Shown here: positions 1-4,624 of the stretch, in pieces
Numbering within the stretch: position 1 is the first letter of the stretch
Layout of the letters: each line of letters begins with the position of its first letter
Assembly (NCBI GenBank): GCA_947629845.1
Contig: CANRFD010000075.1
Coordinates: 1 to 6,401 of the forward strand
Origin: an uncultured Clostridia bacterium
GTDB lineage: Bacteria; Bacillota; Clostridia; Christensenellales; Borkfalkiaceae
Reading direction: 5' to 3'
DNA: 6,401 bases
Notes under the pieces: model-generated
Database searches by the model: none
Told to the model about the DNA's origin: nothing
The model's input: the letters and a program-made list of their open reading frames with translations, nothing else
Program-made: the position numbers and the translations under genes

Positions 1-160
1 GGATTCTTCGACTCGCCGTCCGCGGTCTGCCCCCGCGTGGGCGGGGCAGACCGCGGACGGCGGCTCAGAATGACGCGGAAAACAAGCGGGCAGGGCAGAA
101 TGATGCGGGGGCGAGGGATAGGGGAAGATACACTCCCTCGCTGCGCTCGGTCGGTAAGAG
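1..160. repeat. Dispersed-type repeat, copy 1, with GC-rich hairpin
   Basis: First of two copies at a period of 180 bases. Bases 1-77 match 181-257 exactly. After that the copies differ by scattered substitutions and one indel, until the shared tcggta at 151-156. Bases 14-33 pair perfectly with 43-62 (20 bp, 9-base loop), and attct at 3-7 can pair with agaat at 67-71, so the whole head folds into one long imperfect hairpin. The motif cagaatgacgcgg near 67-79 recurs as cagaatgatgcgg near 96-108, so the unit also has internal repetition. The window begins at the repeat, so more copies may lie to the left. A 125-codon open frame across 37-414 follows the repeat and has no sign of being a gene. 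Confidence 0.85.
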
Positions 161-180
161 GGGTCGGACTTCGTTGTTCG

Positions 181-339
181 GGATTCTTCGACTCGCCGTC
201 CGCGGTCTGCCCCCGCGTGGGCGGGGCAGACCGCGGACGGCGGCTCAGAATGACGCGTAAAACAAGCGGGCAGGGCGGAATGACGCGGGGCGCGGGATGG
301 GGGAAGATACACTCCCTCGCTGCGCTCGGTCGGTATGAG
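181..339. repeat. Dispersed-type repeat, copy 2, with GC-rich hairpin
   Basis: Second copy of the unit at 1-160. The 20-bp stem is conserved without change (194-213 with 223-242). The differences are concentrated in the distal half, for example tgacgc against tgatgc, and one base is lost near 290. Similarity ends just after tcggta at 330-335, where the flanks of the two copies diverge. There is no transposase, and no target duplication is obvious. It could be a REP- or MITE-like element, or a transcribed hairpin acting at mRNA ends. The sequence alone does not decide. Confidence 0.85.
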
Positions 340-350
340 GAGTGGTGGGT

Positions 351-397
351 GCGGGCGGGGCGCGCCGCCAAAGGTGCAAGTCCTGTCATCCGCACCA
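351..397 (+). other. tRNA-like 3' end (acceptor plus T-arm), no anticodon arm
   Basis: Bases 370-386 can form a T-arm: aaagg, loop tgcaagt, cctgt, with 4 of 5 pairs. It is followed by catccgc (387-393), a discriminator A and CCA (395-397). The sequence gcgggcg at 351-357 pairs with 387-393 at 6 of 7 positions, including one G-U. Between the acceptor 5' strand and the T-arm there are only 12 bases (358-369), so D and anticodon arms are absent and no full tRNA of 73-76 bases can be placed upstream. It could be a tRNA remnant, a tRNA-derived repeat end, or coincidence. Confidence 0.25.
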
Positions 398-443
398 CTC
401 TGAACGTAAGTTGAACCATTTCAGTCTGCGTTCTTTTTAGCAA

Positions 444-469
444 AAAGCGAGGACAACCGCCCTCGCTTT
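444..469 (-). terminator. Rho-independent terminator of the lipoprotein gene
   Basis: The 9-bp stem aaagcgagg (444-452) / cctcgcttt (461-469) has an 8-base loop. Read on the minus strand it is followed by further T residues (ctttttgc). It begins 25 bases after the lipoprotein stop codon and faces the right way for that gene. Confidence 0.8.
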
Positions 470-493
470 CCTTATATTCCGTTGAATTGAAAA

Positions 494-916
494 TTATTTC
501 TCTGATTTTTCCAAAACAAACGAAAAACTGCCGTCATTACATGTACCGTCCGATTCAATGATGATGTAAATCGTTTTATTGCCTGTAAAAGTTTCGGTTT
601 TACTATCAACAGAGCCGTCGGTTTCAATGTCAAATAAGTTCAGCTTCTCATCATGAAAATCATAGAAAACTTTTATATTCCCTTCCCGAAGCGTCGCTTC
701 ATAAGTTATAAACACCTCGTCTGCGCCATTGTTCTTCAATTTCATTACATATGTTCCGCTAAAAGTATCAAATGTAACAGACGCTTTATTTGAAGTATTT
801 TCCCTTACCATCAGCATAGCACTATAATGGCTTACATATTTATTTCCGCAAGCAGATAATGTAAAACAAAATATCAATGCTACCGTTGCAATGATTACAC
901 TTGCAAATTTTTTCAT
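494..916 (-). CDS. Small predicted lipoprotein, function unknown
   Basis: A 140-aa protein with a classical lipoprotein signal peptide: basic start MKKF, a hydrophobic run at residues 5-20, and lipobox LSAC with the lipidated cysteine at position 23. It should be exported and anchored to the outer face of the cell membrane. The mature part (24-140) has alternating hydrophobic and polar residues typical of a beta-sandwich, a GTYVMKLKNNG stretch near 54-64, and one more cysteine at 126. I do not recognise the family. The start at 916 is chosen because GGAGAAG lies at 923-929 with a 6-base spacer and because the signal peptide begins there. The frame stays open upstream to 1237, but that extension runs through the promoter. 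The gene stands alone between a promoter (956-984) and a terminator (444-469). Its AT-rich sequence differs from the GC-rich genes to the right, which hints at transfer. Confidence 0.85.
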   Translation of the reverse strand: MKKFASVIIATVALIFCFTLSACGNKYVSHYSAMLMVRENTSNKASVTFDTFSGTYVMKLKNNGADEVFITYEATLREGNIKVFYDFHDEKLNLFDIETDGSVDSKTETFTGNKTIYIIIESDGTCNDGSFSFVLEKSEK

Positions 917-922
917 AATACA

Positions 923-929
923 CTTCTCC
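923..929 (-). promoter_or_regulatory. Ribosome binding site fixing the lipoprotein start
   Basis: GGAGAAG on the minus strand lies 6 bases before the ATG at 916. It supports the short signal-peptide start over the much longer upstream open frame. Confidence 0.75.
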
Positions 930-955
930 AATAAATTGTTGTTTATCATAATATG

Positions 956-984
956 ATTATGGCATAGAACCGCAAATAAATCAA
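956..984 (-). promoter_or_regulatory. Sigma-A-type promoter of the lipoprotein gene
   Basis: On the minus strand, -35 TTGATT (984-979) and -10 CATAAT (961-956) are separated by exactly 17 bases. A small dyad, atcata / tatgat with one central base (945-957), overlaps the downstream edge of the -10 and could be an operator. The leader to the start codon is about 30 bases. Confidence 0.6.
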
Positions 985-988
985 GTCC

Positions 989-1148
989 AAACGGGCAAAA
1001 AAGTCTGAAACAGGCGCACCGAAAGCCATGCGAAGGCCAAGTGTGGTGCATAAAATCTTTGAAGTTCGAATCGACGCTTACAACAAGCGAACGGTTCGGA
1101 TTTACTTTTTGTTTTGTGCGCCGCCCGAGACTTGCGTTTGCCCTGTTT
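989..1148 (+). ncRNA. Candidate structured RNA or nested inverted repeat
   Basis: Three nested helices close this element. aaac-gggcaaa (989-999) pairs with tttgccc-t-gttt (1137-1148, one bulged t). aagtct (1001-1006) pairs with agactt (1128-1133). ggcgcac (1013-1019) pairs with gtgcgcc (1116-1122). Inside sit two arms. One is atgc (1028-1031) / gcat (1048-1051) enclosing gcca (1036-1039) / tggt (1044-1047). The other is aaatc (1053-1057) / gattt (1099-1103) enclosing cgaatcg (1067-1073) / cggttcg (1092-1098) and cgctt (1075-1079) / aagcg (1085-1089). Two pairs, T1071-G1094 and G1036-T1047, are G-U wobbles only if the plus strand is the RNA, which weakly favours that strand. I see no convincing plus-strand promoter upstream and no known family signature. 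A mobile-element end is an alternative. Confidence 0.45.
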
Positions 1149-1160
1149 ATATGGTATAAT
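1132..1160 (+). promoter_or_regulatory. Strong plus-strand sigma-A-type promoter, extended -10
   Basis: The -35 TTGCGT (1132-1137) and a perfect -10 TATAAT (1155-1160) have a 17-base spacer, and TGG just before the -10 gives the extended TGn motif. The start point should be near 1167. No plus-strand gene of normal size follows, so it probably drives an RNA. The -35 lies in the 3' arm of the structured element at 989-1148. Confidence 0.65.
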
Positions 1161-1166
1161 GGCCGC

Positions 1167-1395
1167 GATAACAGGAATTCAGAGGAATAACAGATAATAT
1201 GGGATAGAGACGATCTCGGGAGCGGGAAGTGCGACAATGCCTTTCCAACGTTGGTTTATCTTGAAGCCGGATAAAATAGATCTCGCATCTGTCAACTTCG
1301 TGGAACGGTAATTTTGTTTCGAAGCGGTTCAAATCAGATTGGGCGCGGTGCAACAATATTTAAGGGGATGGTGAAATGCCATCCCCTTAAATTAC
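1167..1395 (+). ncRNA. Candidate non-coding transcript of about 220 nt
   Basis: This interval runs from a strong promoter to a 14-bp hairpin and has no credible gene. Serial hairpins can be drawn: gggaag (1224-1229) / ctttcc (1241-1246) with inner gc/gc; tttatc (1255-1260) / gataaa (1270-1275), a perfect 6-bp stem; agat (1278-1281) / atct (1287-1290); and cttcg (1296-1300) / cgaag (1320-1324) with inner gaac/gttt. The sequence ccaacgttgg (1245-1254) is a perfect 10-base palindrome. An ATG at 1237 opens 24 codons, ending with TAA at 1309-1311. I do not see signatures of tmRNA, SRP RNA, RNase P RNA or a T-box. A 6S-like RNA is not supported, because the two ends do not form a long closing stem. 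Confidence 0.35.
1358..1392. terminator. 14-bp hairpin, probably a bidirectional terminator
   Basis: Bases 1358-1371 pair with 1379-1392 without mismatch around a 7-base loop tgaaatg. On the minus strand the hairpin starts at the stop codon of the zinc-ribbon gene (stop 1392-1394). On the plus strand it closes the candidate transcript from 1167, with five T residues a few bases later (around 1398-1402). Neither side has a T-run directly on the stem, so termination strength is uncertain. Confidence 0.6.
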
Positions 1396-1577
1396 GGTTT
1401 TTCAAATACATCTTCATTTCCGTTCAGGTAAATACGACTTACAAGTGAAGAACAGTATGGACAAGTGATGTAAGAAATACGTTTTTCGTCGATATTACTT
1501 GGGTATGAAACGTATTGAATTGTAAATAACTTATTACATTTTGTACAACATACTTGTTCAAAACGTGATTTGAACAT
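1392..1577 (-). CDS. Small zinc-ribbon protein, function unknown
   Basis: A 61-aa protein with two CxxC knuckles, CTKC at residues 11-14 and CPYC at 39-42, separated by 24 residues. This is the pattern of a zinc ribbon that binds one zinc ion with four cysteines. An additional cysteine sits at position 10. The N-terminus (MFKSRFEQV) is basic, and there is no signal peptide or membrane segment, so it should be cytoplasmic. Small proteins of this type can bind nucleic acid or act as protein adaptors, but no specific role can be read from the sequence. AAGGAG at 1586-1591 with an 8-base spacer fixes the start. The gene stands alone between a dyad at 1610-1630 and the hairpin at its stop codon. 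It is AT-rich like the lipoprotein gene. It could be of phage or mobile origin, but nothing in the window proves this. Confidence 0.75.
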   Translation of the reverse strand: MFKSRFEQVCCTKCNKLFTIQYVSYPSNIDEKRISYITCPYCSSLVSRIYLNGNEDVFEKP

Positions 1578-1609
1578 TTTATTAACTCCTTTTTAATAAA
1601 GATAGACAA

Positions 1610-1630
1610 AATACAAACGAGGTTTGTATT
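1610..1630. promoter_or_regulatory. 21-bp perfect dyad upstream of the zinc-ribbon gene
   Basis: aatacaaac (1610-1618) and gtttgtatt (1622-1630) form a perfect inverted repeat around gag. It lies 33 bases before the zinc-ribbon start codon and has no T-run, so an operator or 5'-leader hairpin fits better than a terminator. I could not place a convincing -35/-10 pair for the gene. Confidence 0.4.
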
Positions 1631-1701
1631 GGCGTCACCATATTGATATACAGTTTTTCTTTTGCGAATTTTTAAGTAATCGAAAAAAATTTGCGGAATA
1701 G

Positions 1702-1726
1702 AAAAAACCATCGGGGTAGCCGATGG
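1702..1726 (-). terminator. Rho-independent terminator of the tetR-PDE-HIT operon
   Basis: The minus-strand stem ccatcgg / ccgatgg (1726-1720 with 1714-1708, 5-base loop) is followed directly by six T residues (1707-1702). It lies 37 bases after the HIT stop codon. This is the cleanest terminator in the window. Confidence 0.9.
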
Positions 1727-1763
1727 AAATATTTTTATGTGGAATTGTTTGCGGGGGGAGGGG

Positions 1764-2162
1764 TCAAAGTTTGATTTTTTTCCAGACGTCATCGATGGAC
1801 GACGTTGCGCCGCCGAAGGAAGGCCAGGCGTTGACGCCGTCGCCCGACTTTCTCGGAATGATGTGAAAATGCAGGTGGGGGACGGACTGCCCCGCGCTTG
1901 TCCCGTTGGCGTTCAGCAGGTTGACGCCGTCGTAGCCGCACCGTTTTACGAGGTGTTCGGCGACGGTTTTCACCGCGTGCATGACCTTGCAAAGGGCGTC
2001 TTTGTCGCAGTCGAGAATGTTTTCGGCGTGCCGTTTGGGAATGGCGACCATGTGGCCGTCTACGTCGCCAGCGATGTCCATGAACACCAAGGCGTCCCCG
2101 TCCTCGTACACCTTTTTGCTCGGCAGCTCGCCCGCCGCGATCTTACAAAAAATGCAGTCCAT
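1764..2162 (-). CDS. hit: HIT (histidine triad) family hydrolase
   Basis: A 132-aa cytoplasmic enzyme of the HIT superfamily, the usual size for the Hint branch. These proteins hydrolyse nucleoside 5'-phosphoramidates and related nucleotide conjugates to the nucleoside monophosphate. The defining HxHxH triad is at residues 96, 98 and 100 (PHLHFHIIP), preceded by the conserved AGQSV at 90-94. H98 is expected to be the nucleotidylated residue. Other family marks are CIFCKI at 3-8 (its two cysteines often bind zinc in this branch), GHMVAIPKRH at 36-45 and NLLNANG at 81-87. It is the last gene of the operon. Only 3 bases separate it from the upstream phosphodiesterase stop, and its AAGGAAGG ribosome site lies inside the end of that gene, so translation is probably coupled. 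The natural substrate cannot be told from sequence. Confidence 0.93.
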   Translation of the reverse strand: MDCIFCKIAAGELPSKKVYEDGDALVFMDIAGDVDGHMVAIPKRHAENILDCDKDALCKVMHAVKTVAEHLVKRCGYDGVNLLNANGTSAGQSVPHLHFHIIPRKSGDGVNAWPSFGGATSSIDDVWKKIKL

Positions 2163-2165
2163 AGT

Positions 2166-3284
2166 TTAACCTTCCTTTTTTCCGATGAAGATGAGCGGCA
2201 CAAGCATTTCCTCCGTCAGGGAGGCGTGATGCCCCTTGTGGGGGTGGGCGCGCTCGTGCAGAAGAAAGATGCGGTTTGTCTTGCCCACGGCGATGTAGTC
2301 GCCGAGCAGGGCGGCGTGTTCGCCCGTGCCGCCGAAGTAGTTTTCGCGGACGAGTTCGGCGCTTTCGTACAGTTCGTAGTCCGCGCCGTACTTTTTGCGG
2401 AACATCTCTTCGAACTGCCCTCGGCAGTCGGCCTTGACGCGGAACGCCGTGGCGCGCGATTCCATGTAGGGCGGGGCGGCGAGGAGGGACAAAAGTTCAG
2501 CATCCTTGTAGAGATAGATGTAGTCCCCGACATCCACCTGCCCGTGATCCGCCGTGACGATGAGAAGGGTATTTGAGAGCCGCCCGAACGTTTCCTCGAG
2601 CTTCCCGTTCAGTTTGCCGATGACGCGCTTTGCCTCCGCGGAGGATACGCCGAAGCGGTGCATGGTGGCGTCCGGGTCGTCGCAATAGGCGTAGATAAAT
2701 TGTCTGCCCGCGTCTCCGCAGAGCTTCTCGATGTATCGGAAAAGTTCGTCGTGCGTGCTCCAGACATACCTGTTTTCGTCGTCGTTGTCCCAATATTCGG
2801 GCACGACGACGCTCGTCTTATAGTCGCTCTTCGCTTCCTTATAAAAGGGAACGAAGGGCAGCGTCCTCTTGAGATATCCCGCTTCGATGGGTTCGCCCGT
2901 GTCGGCGTTCGTCTCGGGGAACAGGTTGACGACGCTATGCAGCTGCTCGAAGTACAGGCACCAGCCGAACCAGCCGTGCTCCATCGGATATTTGTTGGAG
3001 AGCAGGGTGGTCGTTGCGTTGGTCGTCGTGGAGGGGAACACCGAAGTCAAAGTTTGGCGGATGTTTCTTTTGAGAAAGTCGCCGTCCGACAAATTGACGT
3101 CGATGGGATGGGTGCCGAGGCCGTCGAAGATCAGAAAAATGATATTTTTATATTGCTTTTTGAGCTCGGCGGCGAGGGCGGGAAGGGTGGGGTTGTCGTT
3201 CGGGCAGCCCAAAAACTCCGCAAGCGTCGCGGAGATGTTGATGATGTTGGAATGGAAGTCGGGCTTGATAAAGGGATCGTTCAT
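2166..3284 (-). CDS. Alkaline-phosphatase-superfamily phosphodiesterase / nucleotide pyrophosphatase-like protein
   Basis: A 372-aa protein of the type I phosphodiesterase / nucleotide pyrophosphatase group. Two-metal active-site motifs appear in order: IFDGLG with D54; FPSTTTNATTT at 83-93, containing the nucleophilic threonine (T86 or T87); HG at 103-104; DPDATMHRFG at 203-212 with D205 and H209; TADHGQ at 245-250 with D247 and H248; and GHHASLT at 351-357 with the last metal-binding histidine. All the key residues seem present, so it should be active. Family members cleave phosphodiester or pyrophosphate bonds, but the substrate here is unknown. There is no signal peptide or membrane anchor, so it is predicted cytoplasmic, whereas many relatives are exported or membrane-bound. 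A GGAGG at 3290-3294 supports the start. It is the middle gene of the operon, 24 bases after tetR and 3 bases before hit. Confidence 0.88.
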   Translation of the reverse strand: MNDPFIKPDFHSNIINISATLAEFLGCPNDNPTLPALAAELKKQYKNIIFLIFDGLGTHPIDVNLSDGDFLKRNIRQTLTSVFPSTTTNATTTLLSNKYPMEHGWFGWCLYFEQLHSVVNLFPETNADTGEPIEAGYLKRTLPFVPFYKEAKSDYKTSVVVPEYWDNDDENRYVWSTHDELFRYIEKLCGDAGRQFIYAYCDDPDATMHRFGVSSAEAKRVIGKLNGKLEETFGRLSNTLLIVTADHGQVDVGDYIYLYKDAELLSLLAAPPYMESRATAFRVKADCRGQFEEMFRKKYGADYELYESAELVRENYFGGTGEHAALLGDYIAVGKTNRIFLLHERAHPHKGHHASLTEEMLVPLIFIGKKEG

Positions 3285-3308
3285 AATTTCCTCCGTGGGC
3301 GGGCGCAG

Positions 3309-3842
3309 TTACGCTTTTGGCGCGGGTTCGAAATAGATGGCGTTTACGATGCTCTCCGCCAGCTCGGCGATGGGTTCGGCGCAGTCGTTCTCGAGCCACG
3401 CCATCGAGACGTTGAAGAGCATCCCCGAATACAGGTAGGGCTGGAATTTCCCTGCGGGGAAGTTGTCGCGTTCGAAGGTCGCAATAAAATTGGCGTTTAG
3501 ATAGTCGAGATAGATGTATTCGAGCCGCGCTTTGCGTATGAGTTTGAAGGGCTCCTTTTGCTGTTGGAAGAGCGTGAGCACGTTGGTTACGATGGCGACG
3601 TAGTCGGCCTTGCAGCGGGGGTAGAAGCGTTGCTCGTACATAAAGCTCTTGGTGTTGTGCTCGAAATAGTAGAGGATGACGTCCTCCTTCCGCTTGAAGT
3701 AGCGGTAGAACGTCGCCCTGCCCACGCCCGCCTTGTTGGTGATGTCCGTCACGCTGATCTTCTCGTATTCGTATTCGTGCATCAACTTGAAGAGCGCCTG
3801 CACGATATAGAAGCGGCTGTACTCCTCCGGCGAATATTCCAC
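3309..3842 (-). CDS. TetR/AcrR-family transcriptional regulator
   Basis: A one-domain-plus-ligand-domain repressor type. With the start chosen here it is 177 aa. The N-terminal three-helix DNA-binding domain covers about residues 10-55, with the helix-turn-helix VTDITNKAGVGRATFYRYF at 31-49, a textbook TetR signature (GVGRATFYRYF). The rest is an all-helical effector and dimer domain with no diagnostic motif. The start is taken at the GTG at 3842, because AAGGAG lies at 3854-3859 (11-base spacer) and this leaves the usual short tail before the first helix. Alternatives are the ATG at 3869 and the GTG at 3881, both without a good ribosome site. It heads the operon with the phosphodiesterase and hit. 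Two dyads with ACAAT/ATTGT half-sites lie upstream, so it probably represses itself and the divergent membrane-protein genes. The inducer is unknown. Confidence 0.9.
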   Translation of the reverse strand: MEYSPEEYSRFYIVQALFKLMHEYEYEKISVTDITNKAGVGRATFYRYFKRKEDVILYYFEHNTKSFMYEQRFYPRCKADYVAIVTNVLTLFQQQKEPFKLIRKARLEYIYLDYLNANFIATFERDNFPAGKFQPYLYSGMLFNVSMAWLENDCAEPIAELAESIVNAIYFEPAPKA

Positions 3843-3853
3843 GGTACAAAAAT

Positions 3854-3859
3854 CTCCTT
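3854..3859 (-). promoter_or_regulatory. Ribosome binding site that decides the tetR start
   Basis: AAGGAG (within AAAAAGGAGA) on the minus strand lies downstream of the ATG at 3869 and 11 bases before the GTG at 3842. If it is used, the longer starts are not. Confidence 0.55.
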
Positions 3860-3877
3860 TTTGTCTCATTTGCCGAA

Positions 3878-3896
3878 ACACAATCGCATATTGTGT
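3878..3896. promoter_or_regulatory. Inverted repeat in the tetR leader, possible second operator
   Basis: acacaat (3878-3884) and attgtgt (3890-3896) are perfect 7-base arms around cgcat. The half-site acaat/attgt is the same one found abutted at 3946-3953, though with a different spacing. It lies between the tetR promoter and its ribosome site, so a bound repressor would act as a roadblock. A leader RNA hairpin is the alternative. Confidence 0.5.
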
Positions 3897-3916
3897 CCCA
3901 AGCGGCTTTTTCGGCG

Positions 3917-3945
3917 TTGCTTTTTTGCTTTTTTTCTATTATGAT
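3917..3945 (+). promoter_or_regulatory. Plus-strand promoter for the membrane-protein pair
   Basis: -35 TTGCTT (3917-3922) and -10 TATGAT (3940-3945) have a 17-base spacer. The start point should be near 3952, giving a leader of roughly 75 bases to the ATG at 4026. The -10 overlaps the divergent tetR -10. Confidence 0.55.
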
Positions 3946-3969
3946 ACAATTGTCTCACGGAAAAGTCAA
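3941..3969 (-). promoter_or_regulatory. Minus-strand promoter of the tetR operon
   Basis: On the minus strand, -35 TTGACT (3969-3964) and -10 TATCAT (3946-3941) are separated by 17 bases. This is a near-consensus sigma-A-type promoter. The predicted start point is near 3934, with a leader of about 90 bases to the GTG at 3842. Confidence 0.7.
3942..3957. promoter_or_regulatory. Dyad over both divergent -10 boxes, likely TetR operator
   Basis: TGAtACAATTGTcTCA is a 16-base palindrome with one mismatched pair. It covers most of both -10 boxes and part of the tetR spacer, so one bound dimer would block both promoters. Palindromes of this size are usual for TetR-family operators. Confidence 0.6.
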
Positions 3970-4025
3970 CCGAAAAGCGCGCACGGTGGCCCTTCCGCAG
4001 GCAAAATTCATGAAAGAGGTGTAAA

Positions 4026-4559
4026 ATGGAGAAGGATTTTATCGCGTACGAATACGCGACCAAGTCGGTGAAGGCGAGGGAACAGTCGCGGGCGATCGAT
4101 CTGTACGAGTCGTTCGGCTGGGAGGTGACGTCGGTCACGCCCGCCTTCCCCGAAGGCGTTACGCTTTCGCTCAAGCGGGACAGGAAGCTGAAGCACAAGC
4201 AGGAACTCAACAAATTCGAAAGGCAGGCCGAGACGCTGATGGATACGATCGCGCGGCAGCAGAGCGCCAAGACGATGGGGGCGAACATCTTTGCCTATGT
4301 CTTTGGGATCGTCGCCGCCCTCGTGTTCGGAGGGGGCATGTGCCTTGTCATGCTGATCGAGAACAGCATCCCCGCGCTCGCCGGCGGCATCCTGTTGGGG
4401 ATCGCGGGCATCGCTCTGTGCGGGGTGAACTATTTCATCTATAAGAAGATGGCGGCGAAAAAGACCAAGCAGCTTCTGCCGATCATCGACGACAACGAGG
4501 AAAAACTTGCAAACCTGCTCGAAAAGGGCAATGCGCTCTTGCAGGCCGACGTAATTTGA
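4026..4559 (+). CDS. Uncharacterised membrane protein, two membrane segments
   Basis: A 177-aa protein with a soluble N-terminal region of about 80 residues (YESFGWEVTSV at 27-37, then a basic KRDRKLKHK stretch at 50-58 and a helical, possibly coiled part to about 80). Two membrane helices follow at roughly 86-110 and 116-138, and then a charged helical tail. There is no signal peptide. Basic residues flank the pair on both sides (KRDRK before, YKKMAAKKTK after), which suggests both ends lie in the cytoplasm. I have the impression of a widespread unnamed Clostridia family with this layout, but I cannot name a function. AGAGGTG just upstream (about 4015-4021) supports the start. A four-codon open frame, ATG at 4010 to TAA at 4022-4024, ends one base before it and contains that ribosome site. 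It is the first gene after the divergent promoter and is followed by another membrane protein. Confidence 0.8.
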   Translation: MEKDFIAYEYATKSVKAREQSRAIDLYESFGWEVTSVTPAFPEGVTLSLKRDRKLKHKQELNKFERQAETLMDTIARQQSAKTMGANIFAYVFGIVAALVFGGGMCLVMLIENSIPALAGGILLGIAGIALCGVNYFIYKKMAAKKTKQLLPIIDDNEEKLANLLEKGNALLQADVI

Positions 4560-4587
4560 CGGTTCGGCATGATGCGGAAAACTGAAA

Positions 4588-4594
4588 GGGGAGG
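4588..4594 (+). promoter_or_regulatory. Strong ribosome site with no standard start at the right distance
   Basis: GGGGAGG is followed by gaacgg, then CTT and ACG in the frame of the next gene. The nearest in-frame accepted starts are CTG at 4613 and TTG at 4625, 18 and 30 bases away. Confidence 0.5.
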
Positions 4595-4624
4595 GAACGG
4601 CTTACGAAACAGCTGCATTTCGGT

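Noticed and set aside
37..414. 125-codon plus-strand open frame over the repeats
   Set aside because: It translates the GC-rich repeat twice (MTRKTSGQG appears in both copies) and has no ribosome site, domain or natural amino-acid composition.
1060..1075. gttcgaatc, a tRNA T-loop-like string, and ggttcaaatc near 1326
   Set aside because: Neither is flanked by complementary 5-base stems, and no acceptor or CCA follows, so neither belongs to a tRNA.
917..1237. 107-codon N-terminal extension of the lipoprotein frame
   Set aside because: It would bury the signal peptide inside the protein, and it runs across the promoter at 956-984 and the structured element. A ribosome site supports the start at 916.
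1147..1356. 69-codon minus-strand open frame
   Set aside because: It begins at a TTG without a ribosome site, lies antisense to the strong promoter and its hairpins, and shows no protein-like pattern.
1737..2576. 279-codon plus-strand open frame opposite hit and the phosphodiesterase
   Set aside because: It is antisense to two genes with clear catalytic motifs, and its openness follows from their GC-rich codon bias.
2658..3500. 280-codon plus-strand open frame
   Set aside because: It is a shadow of the phosphodiesterase and tetR genes with no motif or ribosome site.
4569..4582. atgatgcggaaaac, one mismatch from 70-83 of the repeat
   Set aside because: Fourteen bases with one mismatch and no hairpin alongside are too little to call a repeat fragment.
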